NCBI RefSeq assembly: GCF_013387495.1
Contig: NZ_JABZEE010000088.1
Location: forward strand, 1-32,137
Source of the DNA: Streptomyces sp. PKU-EA00015
GTDB taxonomy: Bacteria > Actinomycetota > Actinomycetes > Streptomycetales > Streptomycetaceae
Length of the DNA stretch: 32,137 nt
Direction: 5' to 3'
The position numbers and the translations under genes are program-made. The notes below the pieces were generated by a model. That model did no database searches. It worked only from the letters and a program-made list of their open reading frames with translations, and had not been told where the DNA came from. Positions 1 to 7,102 of the stretch are shown here, one piece after another; the first letter of the stretch is position 1; each line of letters starts with the position of its first letter.

Positions 1-550
1 CGGAGAAGGCCAGACCCATGATCCACATGTCGGCGCCGACGCCCGGCGAGCGGACGGCGTCCGACAGCGGGGAGTAGGCGAACCAGCCGAAGTCGGCCGC
101 ACCCTGCGGGGTGAGGAAGCCGGCCACCGCGATCAGCGAGCCGAAGAGGTACAGCCAGTACGCGAACATGTTCAGCCGCGGGAACGCCACGTCGGGCGCG
201 CCGATCTGCAGCGGCATGATCCAGTTCGCGAAACCGGCGAACAGCGGCGTCGCGAACATCAGCAGCATGATCGTGCCGTGCATCGTGAACGCCTGGTTGA
301 ACTGCTCGTTCGACATGATCTGCGTGCCGGGACGGGCCAGTTCGGCGCGCATGAAGAGCGCCATCAGGCCACCGATGCAGAAGAAGACGAACGAGGTGAC
401 GAGGTAGAGCGTGCCGATCGTCTTGTGGTCGGTGGTCGTCAGCCACTTCACGACGACGTTGCCGGGCTGCTTGCGCCGGACCGGCAGCTCGTTCTCGTAC
501 GAGTCTTCACCTGCCGCGGCGGCACCCTGGGGTTCGTTGAGGATGCTCAC
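1..550 (-). CDS. ctaD: Cytochrome c oxidase subunit I (partial, N-terminal part)
   Basis: This is the catalytic heme-copper subunit of the aa3 terminal oxidase, which passes electrons from cytochrome c to oxygen and pumps protons across the cytoplasmic membrane. Only the first 183 codons are in the window; the gene runs off the left edge, where about two thirds of a normal subunit I should follow. Visible are the cytoplasmic lead-in, the first hydrophobic helices, and the FTMHGTIML motif whose histidine (residue 91) is the low-spin heme a ligand of helix II. The start is a GTG whose last two bases are also the first two bases of the ctaC stop codon, so the genes are translationally coupled and ctaC lies directly upstream. 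The assignment is secure from sequence and neighbour; the active-site ligands lie outside the window. Confidence 0.96.
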   Translation of the reverse strand, partial: MSILNEPQGAAAAGEDSYENELPVRRKQPGNVVVKWLTTTDHKTIGTLYLVTSFVFFCIGGLMALFMRAELARPGTQIMSNEQFNQAFTMHGTIMLLMFATPLFAGFANWIMPLQIGAPDVAFPRLNMFAYWLYLFGSLIAVAGFLTPQGAADFGWFAYSPLSDAVRSPGVGADMWIMGLAFS

Positions 551-1515
551 AGTTGGTTCTTCTCCGCATTCCTGGCCGGGTCCGTCTGCTCAATGCCCGA
601 CGGGATGAAGCCGGTCTGCCCCTTCTCGGCGAGCTCCTTCAGGTGCTGCTGGTAGCGCTCCGGGGAGACGACCTTGACGTTGAAGAGCATCCGGGAGTGG
701 TCGACGCCGCAGAGCTCGGCGCACTTGCCCAGGAAGGTGCCCTCCCTGTTCGGGGTGACCTCGAAGACGTTGGTGTGGCCGGGGATGACGTCCTGCTTGA
801 ACAGGAAGGGGACCACCCAGAAGGAGTGGATGACGTCGCGAGAGGTCAGGATGAACCGGACCTTCTCCCCCTCGGGGAGCCACAGCGTCGGGCCCGGGTT
901 GCCCGTCTGCGGGTTCCGGGTGCCGGGGATACCGGCGTCGTAGACGCCCTCGGCACCCTCGGGGAAGCTCTCCTGGTACTTGTCCGGAACGGCGTCGAGC
1001 TCCTTGGGGACCTCGACTCCGGTCTTGGCGTCGCCGTCGACGTTCTCGACGTAATTGAAGCCCCAGCTCCACTGGTAGCCGACCACGTTGATGGTGTGGG
1101 CGGGCTTTTCCGAGAGGGCGAGCAGCTTCGACTCGTCACGCGCGGTGAAGTAGAAGAGCACCGAAACGATGATGATCGGGACCACGGTGTACAGCGCCTC
1201 GATGGGCATGTTGTACCGGGTCTGCGGAGGGACCTCCACCTTGGTGCGGCTGCGCCGGTGGAAGAACATGCTCCACAGGATCAGTCCCCACACCAGCACG
1301 CCCGTGGCGAGCGCTGCCGCCCACGAGCCCTGCCAGAGGGAGAGGATCCGCGGGGCCTCCTCCGTCACCGGGGTGGGCATGCCCAGCCGGGGGAAGTCCT
1401 CCCAGTTGTATGAGCAACCGGAGGCGGTAGCCAGGATCAGGCCCGCAGTCAGCACCTGCGGCAGCTTCCGCCGCATCGGGCGCCGCGACGAGCGGTCGGA
1501 GCCGTTGGGACTCAC
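547..1515 (-). CDS. ctaC: Cytochrome c oxidase subunit II
   Basis: This subunit carries the binuclear CuA centre that accepts electrons from cytochrome c. The 322-residue product starts with a lipoprotein signal peptide ending in a lipobox with Cys34, followed by two transmembrane hairpin helices (about residues 64-85 and 106-125) and the QWSWGFNY stretch that precedes the extracytoplasmic cupredoxin domain. All CuA ligands are visible: His230, Cys265, Glu267, Cys269, His273 and Met276 in the GKCAELCGVDHSRM block. An insertion of about 40 residues (roughly 160-205) before the conserved LWLPEGEKV strand is typical of actinobacterial CtaC. The GTG start is preceded by a GGGAAGG ribosome site. 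A palindrome overlapping the likely -10 element lies about 100 bases upstream (see 1597-1627). It is first in an operon with ctaD. Confidence 0.97.
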   Translation of the reverse strand: MSPNGSDRSSRRPMRRKLPQVLTAGLILATASGCSYNWEDFPRLGMPTPVTEEAPRILSLWQGSWAAALATGVLVWGLILWSMFFHRRSRTKVEVPPQTRYNMPIEALYTVVPIIIVSVLFYFTARDESKLLALSEKPAHTINVVGYQWSWGFNYVENVDGDAKTGVEVPKELDAVPDKYQESFPEGAEGVYDAGIPGTRNPQTGNPGPTLWLPEGEKVRFILTSRDVIHSFWVVPFLFKQDVIPGHTNVFEVTPNREGTFLGKCAELCGVDHSRMLFNVKVVSPERYQQHLKELAEKGQTGFIPSGIEQTDPARNAEKNQL

Positions 1516-1596
1516 GTAGCGCCTTCCCGAGAGTCTCGGCCCGCGCGACCGGCTGCGGCCGTCTCGCTGGTCGGTCGCCGGCCCTGACGCGGGCAG

Positions 1597-1627
1597 GGGT
1601 TTGGATGTTTATGCGGACCAAACCCTA
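1597..1627 (-). promoter_or_regulatory. Candidate ctaC operator/promoter with 8-bp inverted repeat
   Basis: GGGTTTGG at 1597-1604 and CCAAACCC at 1618-1625 form a perfect 8-bp inverted repeat with 13 bases between the arms. On the minus strand a TAGGGT hexamer (1622-1627) fits a Streptomyces -10 box and overlaps one arm, as a repressor operator would. A start site near 1615 would give a leader of about 100 bases before ctaC. The promoter reading is an inference; no convincing -35 is seen. Confidence 0.45.
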
Positions 1628-1763
1628 CTGGACGCCATTTGGGGTCGCGCGGGGAGGGTGCCCAACGCGCCGTCCGACACCCCGAAGGGATGGAAAGCCC
1701 AGCCCGGAGGCCCGGAATGCCCCGCTCCGGCCCCCATCTGACGTCCCCTCTCCTCTCCGGAGT

Positions 1764-1769
1764 TAGCGT
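1764..1769 (+). promoter_or_regulatory. Candidate -10 box of a leaderless promoter
   Basis: TAGCGT ends 6 bases before the GTG start of the desulfurase gene, and no Shine-Dalgarno sequence lies between them. This spacing would place the transcript start at or next to the start codon, the leaderless arrangement common in Streptomyces. A weak -35 candidate (CTGACG) lies about 20 bases further upstream. Confidence 0.45.
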
Positions 1770-1775
1770 GAGAAC

Positions 1776-3161
1776 GTGCCCTACTTCGATGCCGCATCCT
1801 CCGCCCCCCTGCACCCCGTCGCACGACAGGCCCTGCAGGCCTCGCTCGACGAGGGCTGGGCCGACCCGGCCCGGCTCTACCGCGAAGGGCGGCGGGCGAG
1901 GCTGCTGCTGGACGCCGCCCGGGAGGCGGCCGCGGAGGCCGTCGGCTGCCGCCCGGACGAGATCGTCTTCACTCCATCGGGGACGCACGCGCTGCACTCC
2001 GGGATCTCCGGCGCGCTCGCCGCGCGTCGGCGTGTCGGCCGCCACCTCGTGGTGTCCTCCGTCGAGCACTCCGCCGTGCTCCACTCGGCGGCCTCGTGGG
2101 AGTCGGCGGGCGGGTCGGTGACGGAGGTGGCGGTGGACAGGCTCGGCTCGGTGTCCGCCGACGAGTTCGCCGCCGCCCTCGGCGCCGGGACGGCACTGGC
2201 CTGTCTCCAGTCCGCCAATCACGAGGTGGGCACCGAACAGCCGGTCGGCGCGGTGGCCGACGCCTGCCGGGAGGCGGGCGTGCCGCTGCTGGTGGACGCG
2301 GCGCAGTCCCTGCCCTGGGGGCCGGTGGAGGGCGACTGGTCGCTGCTGGCCGCGAGCGCGCACAAGTGGGGCGGGCCGGCGGGGGTCGGGCTGCTCGCGG
2401 TGCGCAAGGGTGTCCGGTTCGCCCCGCAAGGTCCCGTCGACGAGCGGGAGTCGGGGCGCGCACCGGGCTTCGAGAACATCCCGGCGATCGTGGCGGCGGC
2501 GGCGTCGCTGCGCGCGGCCCGCGCGGAGGCGGCGGAGCAGGCCGTGCGCCTGCGGGCCCTGGTGGACCTGATCCGCACCCGGGTGCCGGAGCTCGTGCCC
2601 GACGTGGAGGTGGTGGGCGACCCGGTACGGCGGCTCCCCCATCTGGTGACCTTCTCCTGTCTCTATGTCGACGGGGAGACCGTGCTGCACGAGCTGGACC
2701 GGGCGGGTTACTCGGTGTCGTCCGGTTCGTCGTGCACGAGCAGCACGCTGACGCCGAGCCATGTGCTGCGGGCGATGGGGGTGCTGTCGGAGGGGAACGT
2801 CCGGGTGTCGCTGCCGCTCGGTACGACGTCCGCGGAGGTGGACGGCTTCCTTCAGGAGCTGCCGCGGGTGGTGTCGTCGGTCCGCGAGCGGCTCGGCGCG
2901 CCGGTGCCCTCGGCGGTGGAGCCGTCCGGCTCGGACGCGTCGCTCGTCGTGGACGCGCTGGGCAGGAGGTGCCCCATCCCGGTCATCGAACTGGCGAAGG
3001 TGATCGGCGACGTGCCGCTCGGCGCGACGGTGACGGTGCTCTCGGACGACGAGGCGGCCCGGCTGGACATCCCGGCGTGGTGCGGGATGCGGGGCCAGGA
3101 GTACGTGGGGGAACGGGAGGCGGAGCGAGGCGTGGCGTACGTGGTGCGGCGTCTGTCGTAG
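1776..3161 (+). CDS. Cysteine desulfurase fused to C-terminal TusA sulfurtransferase domain
   Basis: A PLP-dependent class V aminotransferase-fold cysteine desulfurase that would take sulfur from L-cysteine as a persulfide. Seen in the sequence: His98 (cofactor stacking), Asp174 and Gln177, the Schiff-base Lys197 in SAHKWGG, and the catalytic Cys320 in the mobile loop SSGSSCTSS. After about residue 385 the protein continues into a complete TusA/SirA-type domain with the hallmark CPIP motif (Cys399), which in other bacteria accepts sulfur from IscS as a separate protein. The fusion suggests intramolecular relay from Cys320 to Cys399. At 461 residues it is longer than a plain desulfurase (about 390-400) by exactly this domain. 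The final acceptor is unknown (tRNA thiolation, molybdopterin or Fe-S assembly are options). It stands alone with a leaderless-type promoter. Confidence 0.92.
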   Translation: MPYFDAASSAPLHPVARQALQASLDEGWADPARLYREGRRARLLLDAAREAAAEAVGCRPDEIVFTPSGTHALHSGISGALAARRRVGRHLVVSSVEHSAVLHSAASWESAGGSVTEVAVDRLGSVSADEFAAALGAGTALACLQSANHEVGTEQPVGAVADACREAGVPLLVDAAQSLPWGPVEGDWSLLAASAHKWGGPAGVGLLAVRKGVRFAPQGPVDERESGRAPGFENIPAIVAAAASLRAARAEAAEQAVRLRALVDLIRTRVPELVPDVEVVGDPVRRLPHLVTFSCLYVDGETVLHELDRAGYSVSSGSSCTSSTLTPSHVLRAMGVLSEGNVRVSLPLGTTSAEVDGFLQELPRVVSSVRERLGAPVPSAVEPSGSDASLVVDALGRRCPIPVIELAKVIGDVPLGATVTVLSDDEAARLDIPAWCGMRGQEYVGEREAERGVAYVVRRLS

Positions 3162-3524
3162 CGCGGGGCCGGGCGCCCGCGGCGGGCTGTTCCCCTGCCC
3201 GCCCTCCCGCTACGGCCTGGCGGCCGGGGGCGGTACCGCACCCGGAAACCGGGGCAAGCCCCGGACCCCGTACCGCGCTGCGCACGGTGCCTCGGTCTCG
3301 CCCTACGGCCTGGCGGCCGTGGGAGTGCCCTGGACGGTCTGATTTCGCTCCGCGAAATCCAGCCCGCTGGGGCACTCCCTCTGGCTTTGCCGGGGGGTGC
3401 TCCCCACGGCCGCCAGGCCTTGGGGGAAGTTCGAGGCGCTGGGGATCCCCCCACGCCCGCAGGGCGTAAGGGGCGGGTCCACTGGGCCCCACGTTCGTGG
3501 CGTAGGCGAGGAGCCCCCAGGGGA
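3162..3524. repeat. Gene-free stretch filled with composite palindromic repeats
   Basis: This 363-base convergent intergenic region contains no credible gene. It holds three copies of a palindromic module: a variant near 3211-3230 and clear copies at 3305-3320 and 3406-3421 (core ACGGCC, four bases, GGCCGT or its complement order). It also contains a perfect short hairpin built on ATTTCGC and GCGAAAT near 3340-3360, and a GCGCTGGGGATCCCC/ACGCCCGCAGGGCGTA block at about 3437-3470. The same modules recur at 16201-16345 and, inverted, at 29621-29761. The hairpins probably also terminate transcription from both flanking genes. Confidence 0.75.
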
Positions 3525-4499
3525 TCAGGACAGGTGGGCGTGGACCTCGGAGGCCGCCTCGTGGCCGTACGCCTTCGTGAAGCGCTCCATGAAGTGCGCG
3601 CGCCGCAGCGTGTACTCCTGCGTGCCCAGCGTCTCGATCACCAGCGTCGCCAGCATGCAGCCCACCTGCGCCGCCCGCTCGTGGTCCACACCCCACGACA
3701 GGCCCGACAGGAAGCCGGCCCGGAACGCGTCACCGACGCCCGTCGGGTCGATCTTGGCCTCCTCCTCCGGGCAGCCGACCTCGATCGTCTCCTTGCCCGC
3801 CGCCTCGATGCGGACGCCCTGGGAGCCGAGCGTGGTGACGCGATGGCCGACCCTCGCCAGGATCTCCGCGTCGGTCCAGCCGGTCTTGGACTCGATGAGG
3901 CCCTTCTCGTACTCGTTGGAGAACAGGTACGCGGCACCGTCCAGCAGTATCCGGATCTCGTCACCGTCCATGCGCGCGATCTGCTGCGAGAAGTCCGCGG
4001 CGAACGGGATGGCGCGGGAGCGGCACTCCTCCGTGTGGCGCAGCATCGCCTCGGGATCGTCCGCGCCGATCACGACCAGGTCCAGGCCGCCCACCCGGTC
4101 GGCCACGGACTTGAGCTCGATCTGGCGGGCCTCGCTCATCGCGCCCGTGTAGAAGGAGCCGATCTGGTTGTGGTCGGCGTCCGTGGTGCACACGAAGCGG
4201 GCGGTGTGCAGGACCTCGGAGATGCGCACCGAGGCGGTGTCCACGCCGTGGCGGTCGAGCCAGGCACGGTACTCGTCGAAGTCCGAGCCGGCCGCGCCGA
4301 CCAGGATCGGCCCGGTGCCCAGCTGGCCCATGCCGAAGCAGATGTTCGCCCCGACACCACCCCTGCGCACATCGAGGTTGTCGACGAGGAAGGACAGGGA
4401 GACCGTGTGCAGCTGGTCCGCGACCAACTGGTCGGCGAAGCGGCCGGGGAAGGTCATGAGGTGGTCGGTGGCGATGGAGCCGGTGACTGCGATACGCAC
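3525..4499 (-). CDS. adoK: Adenosine kinase (PfkB/ribokinase family)
   Basis: Phosphorylates adenosine to AMP in purine salvage. The 324-residue protein matches, as I recall it, the unusual mycobacterial adenosine kinase closely in length and in blocks such as VTGSIATDHLM, SLSFLVD, PGAMSEAR-like FYTGAMSEAR, and LGTQEY. The PfkB second signature DPTGVGDAFRAG contains the catalytic base Asp257, and a GGVGANI segment near residue 47 matches the first signature. The start chosen is a GTG preceded by AGGAG at 9 bases; an upstream extension of about 22 codons is open but lacks this site and the family start. Family-wide annotation often says only 'carbohydrate kinase'; adenosine is the favoured substrate by similarity, not proven here. 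The gene is a single unit, convergent with the desulfurase gene and divergent from the next small gene. Confidence 0.9.
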   Translation of the reverse strand: MRIAVTGSIATDHLMTFPGRFADQLVADQLHTVSLSFLVDNLDVRRGGVGANICFGMGQLGTGPILVGAAGSDFDEYRAWLDRHGVDTASVRISEVLHTARFVCTTDADHNQIGSFYTGAMSEARQIELKSVADRVGGLDLVVIGADDPEAMLRHTEECRSRAIPFAADFSQQIARMDGDEIRILLDGAAYLFSNEYEKGLIESKTGWTDAEILARVGHRVTTLGSQGVRIEAAGKETIEVGCPEEEAKIDPTGVGDAFRAGFLSGLSWGVDHERAAQVGCMLATLVIETLGTQEYTLRRAHFMERFTKAYGHEAASEVHAHLS

Positions 4500-4615
4500 G
4501 GTGAGGCGCTCCTGGGGCGGGCTGGCAGTGTCAGTCCACGCTACCGGGTCCCGGGCCCCCTCCACGTGCGGAAACTACCCGATAGTAGGGCTTTTTTCCG
4601 TCAGTCCCAGGTGCG

Positions 4616-4621
4616 TACGGT
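4616..4621 (+). promoter_or_regulatory. Candidate -10 box of a leaderless promoter
   Basis: TACGGT ends 6 bases before the ATG of the 68-residue gene and no ribosome site intervenes. A short imperfect stem (CTAC/GTAG) followed by six T lies just upstream at about 4575-4597, in the divergent promoter region with adoK. Confidence 0.4.
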
Positions 4622-4627
4622 GCCGCT

Positions 4628-4834
4628 ATGACGAAGCACATCGCCGCGCGCGAGTCGCGGGAGTCCGAGATGAGTCTCGACCAGCTGCGCGGCGACTGCG
4701 CGCGCATGGCACCGCACTGGGTCGTCCCCGCGGTGAAGGCACCCGCGCCGGTGCATCACTCGCTCATCCACGGGGTCGTGGTGCCGCCCGCATCGGCCCG
4801 GCTCGTGGACGCGATGTCCGACTACGGCGACTGA
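4628..4834 (+). CDS. Small conserved-looking protein of unknown function, 68 residues
   Basis: I do not recognise a family. The reading frame has the strong third-position GC bias of a real Streptomyces gene and starts at an ATG with a leaderless-type -10 box six bases upstream. The product is soluble, has no signal peptide or membrane segment, and contains a single cysteine (in RGDCARM), an APVHHSLIHG stretch and an acidic tail (DAMSDYGD). Its stop is followed about 100 bases later by the gene for an exported 489-residue protein on the same strand, so the two may be co-transcribed. A regulatory or partner role for the exported protein is possible but nothing in the sequence proves it. Confidence 0.65.
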   Translation: MTKHIAARESRESEMSLDQLRGDCARMAPHWVVPAVKAPAPVHHSLIHGVVVPPASARLVDAMSDYGD

Positions 4835-4934
4835 TCCGGCGACTCGGCCGAGCGACGCGAGGGAACCACACGCTCCCCCGCTCCGTCCCATCCGTGCCCT
4901 CCGCAGCAGGAGGCACGAGACAAGGAGCGATGCG

Positions 4935-6404
4935 GTGAGCAGCACGGACAAGACGCACGACGGCCCTCGCCACCGGCGTTCCCCGCTCGTCGTCGCCTCG
5001 GTGGCGGCGGCGGTGCTGGTCGCCGGGGGAGGCGGGGCGTACGTCGCGACCACCGGCGTGGGCAGCGGCAGCGACACGGCGGCGGACGCGAAGAGCGAGG
5101 CCGGCAAGGACGGGACCGCTCCGCTGCTCTCCCTGGACGTGCCGGGGAGCGTCGACGGCGGTGCGGGCTCCATCGCTCCTGGCGAGCCCGACCCGAACGG
5201 CGGCGGCGTGGTCTACCGGGCCTCGGGCGACCTGCCCGAGGGCCCCGAGCGGGCAGCCGTGCACCGGGCGGCCGGCTCGGTGACGGAGGCCGAGGTCGCG
5301 CGGCTGGCGAAGGCGCTCGGTGTGGCGGGTTCACCGCGGCAGGCCGGTGCGGCCTGGAAGATCGGGTCCGACAAGGACGGCGCGGGCCCCCTGCTCCAGG
5401 TGAACAAGGATGCTCCGGGCACCTGGACGTTCGCCCGCTACGGGGCCGCGCCCGGCGACGACTGCCTGAAGGGCAAGGACTGTCCGGCGGGCGGCTCCGT
5501 CGCGCCGGGCGAGCCCGGACCGGCGGTCGACGAGGCGGCGGCGAAGAAGGCGGCGGCGCCGGTGCTGGCCGCGGTCGGCCAGGACGACGCGAAGCTCGAC
5601 GCCCGCCAGCTGATGGGCGCGGTACGGGTGGTGAACGCGGACCCGGTGGTGGGCGGCCTGCCCACGTACGGCTGGACCACCGGCATCCAGGTCGGCGCGG
5701 ACGGCCAGGTCGTGGGCGGCAGCGGCCAGCTGAAGAAGCCCGTGAAGTCCCACAGCTATCCGGTGGTCTCCGCCGACGAGGCGGTGAAGGCGCTGAACGA
5801 GGCCGGAAAGGGCGGCCCGATCGGCATCGGCGGCTGCGCGACGCCCGTACCGCACAAGGACGACATGCGCACGGGCGAGCAGCCCGCCGCTCCGTGCGAG
5901 CGGGCGGGCGACGCTCCTGCGCCGGAGGAGCTGACCATCGAGAAGGCCGTCTTCGGTCTGGCGGCGCAGTACGTGGACGGGCGGCAGGCGCTGGTGCCGT
6001 CCTGGCTGTTCCAGGTCGCGGCCAAGGGCCAGGCCGAGCCGTTCACGGTCACGCATCCCGCCGTGGAGCCGGCCTATCTCAAGGCCGCGGAGCCCCCGCA
6101 GAAGGACATCACTCCGAGCGACCCGGAGAAGAAGGTCCCGTCGCCGCCGGCCATCTCGTACAGCGCCGACGGCAGGACGCTGAAGGTGACGTTCTGGGGC
6201 GGGGTCTGCAGCGACTACGAGGCGCGGGCGACCGAGAGCCCCGACGAGGTGAGGGTCGAGATCGTCGAACCGAATCCGGACCCGGACCGGGTGTGCATCG
6301 CCATGGCCAAGGAACTCACGGAGTCGGTGACGCTGGACGCGCCCCTGGACGGCCGGAAGGTCGTGGACGCGAGCACGGGCAAGGCGCTGCCCCGCAAGGG
6401 ATAG
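4935..6404 (+). CDS. Membrane-anchored or secreted protein of unknown function
   Basis: A 489-residue protein with a short basic cytoplasmic start, one hydrophobic segment at about residues 17-42 (VVASVAAAVLVAGGGGAYVA) and a large extracytoplasmic part. No lipobox is visible, so it is either a single-pass anchor or a cleaved signal peptide. The outer part is rich in Ala, Gly, Asp, Lys and Pro and carries paired cysteines (DDCLKGKDCPAGG, GGCATPVPH, APCERAGD, and VCSDYE with RVCIAM near the C terminus) that probably form disulfides. No catalytic motif is recognised. The GTG start follows AAGGAG at 9 bases. A strong hairpin terminator follows the stop. Similar proteins are annotated as hypothetical membrane or large secreted proteins in Streptomyces. 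Confidence 0.85.
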   Translation: MSSTDKTHDGPRHRRSPLVVASVAAAVLVAGGGGAYVATTGVGSGSDTAADAKSEAGKDGTAPLLSLDVPGSVDGGAGSIAPGEPDPNGGGVVYRASGDLPEGPERAAVHRAAGSVTEAEVARLAKALGVAGSPRQAGAAWKIGSDKDGAGPLLQVNKDAPGTWTFARYGAAPGDDCLKGKDCPAGGSVAPGEPGPAVDEAAAKKAAAPVLAAVGQDDAKLDARQLMGAVRVVNADPVVGGLPTYGWTTGIQVGADGQVVGGSGQLKKPVKSHSYPVVSADEAVKALNEAGKGGPIGIGGCATPVPHKDDMRTGEQPAAPCERAGDAPAPEELTIEKAVFGLAAQYVDGRQALVPSWLFQVAAKGQAEPFTVTHPAVEPAYLKAAEPPQKDITPSDPEKKVPSPPAISYSADGRTLKVTFWGGVCSDYEARATESPDEVRVEIVEPNPDPDRVCIAMAKELTESVTLDAPLDGRKVVDASTGKALPRKG

Positions 6405-6426
6405 CCGCCACAGAAAGCACCGCCTG

Positions 6427-6478
6427 CGTACGGCGAAGGCGGCGGTCCCGGAATCGGAGCCGCCGCCTTTCGCCGTGC
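6427..6478. terminator. Bidirectional hairpin terminator between convergent genes
   Basis: The arms ACGGCGAAGGCGGCGG and CCGCCGCCTTTCGCCGT pair over about 17-18 bases with one bulged base around a loop of roughly 14 bases. It lies between the 3' ends of the exported-protein gene and erpA. Confidence 0.85.
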
Positions 6479-6492
6479 GAGGACGGGATGTC

Positions 6493-6849
6493 TCAGCTGA
6501 ACGAGTCGCCGCAGGCGCAGGAGCCCGTCGCGTTCGGATTGTCGATCGTGAAGCCCTGCTTCTCGATGGTGTCGACGAAGTCGATCGACGCACCGCCCAG
6601 GTACGGGGCGCTCATGCGGTCCGTGACGACCTTCACGCCGCCGAAGTCCTTGACGACGTCGCCGTCGAGCGAACGCTCGTCGAAGAACAGCTGGTAGCGC
6701 AGACCGGAGCAGCCGCCGGGCTGAACAGCGACGCGCAGGGCCAGGTCATCACGGCCTTCCTGGTCCAGCAGGGCCTTGACCTTGGCCGCGGCGGCGTCGG
6801 ACAGGAGGATGCCGTCGCTCACGGTGGTGGTCTCGTCCGATACGGACAT
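6493..6849 (-). CDS. erpA: Iron-sulfur cluster insertion protein, A-type carrier (ErpA/HesB/IscA family)
   Basis: A 118-residue A-type carrier that receives Fe-S clusters from a scaffold and passes them to apo-enzymes. The three invariant cysteines are present: Cys47 in QPGGCSGL, and Cys111 and Cys113 in the terminal GSCACGDSFS. The block GASIDFVDTIEKQGFTIDNPNATGSC is canonical for the family. The ATG start is preceded by a GGGAGAG ribosome site; a longer open extension upstream runs through the promoter and is rejected. The gene is divergent from nadA, whose product needs a [4Fe-4S] cluster, so a client relationship is plausible. A SigR-type promoter about 45-70 bases upstream suggests induction by thiol-oxidative stress. 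Confidence 0.95.
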   Translation of the reverse strand: MSVSDETTTVSDGILLSDAAAAKVKALLDQEGRDDLALRVAVQPGGCSGLRYQLFFDERSLDGDVVKDFGGVKVVTDRMSAPYLGGASIDFVDTIEKQGFTIDNPNATGSCACGDSFS

Positions 6850-6894
6850 CTGCTTCTCTCCCGGGTAGTACGGAGACTGCTTGCCGACGGGTGC

Positions 6895-6920
6895 AACCGG
6901 CCGGGTCCCGGATTCATTCC
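6895..6920 (-). promoter_or_regulatory. Candidate SigR-dependent promoter of erpA
   Basis: On the minus strand GGAAT (6916-6920) is followed after exactly 18 bases by GTT (6895-6897). This matches the published Streptomyces SigR consensus GGAAT-N18/19-GTT. A transcript start near 6889 would give a leader of about 40 bases to the erpA ATG. The match is read from the sequence; the sigma-factor assignment is an inference. Confidence 0.55.
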
Positions 6921-6995
6921 GGGCGAGCCCTAGTCTTTCCCTTTCATGCTCGCACACCTGGTCGGCGCAAGGCACCGGCCTGTGGAGAGGGGGTG

Positions 6996-7065
6996 CGTCA
7001 CATCGACGCTATGGACATCGTCAAAGTGACGTGAACCGGTTATGATAGATAGCGTCAAATAGACG
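6996..7065. promoter_or_regulatory. Three-copy CGTC-N5-GACG operator array upstream of nadA
   Basis: Three 13-base palindromes of the form CGTC-N5-GACG lie at 6996-7008 (spacer ACATC), 7019-7031 (spacer AAAGT) and 7053-7065 (spacer AAATA). Sites two and three flank the best -10 box (TATGAT, 7041-7046) of nadA. The arrangement is what a repressor operator would look like; the regulator is not identified. Because the region is shared with divergent erpA, both genes could be affected. Confidence 0.65.
7041..7046 (+). promoter_or_regulatory. Candidate -10 box of nadA promoter
   Basis: TATGAT is an excellent -10 hexamer in an unusually AT-rich patch and lies about 57 bases before the nadA start. 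It sits between two CGTC-N5-GACG palindromes. No clear -35 is seen at the usual spacing. Confidence 0.55.
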
Positions 7066-7102
7066 AGAAGCCCCTCTGTCAGACGAAGAAAGGGTGCGTG
7101 TC

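Noticed and set aside
4575..4597. Intrinsic terminator (short stem plus six T) between adoK and the 68-residue gene
   Set aside because: The stem is only about four base pairs and no plus-strand gene ends there. It lies in a divergent promoter region.
7028..7043. Rex-type redox operator near GTGAACCGGTT upstream of nadA
   Set aside because: Only one half resembles TGTGAAC; the second half lacks TTCACA. The CGTC-N5-GACG array is a much better explanation.
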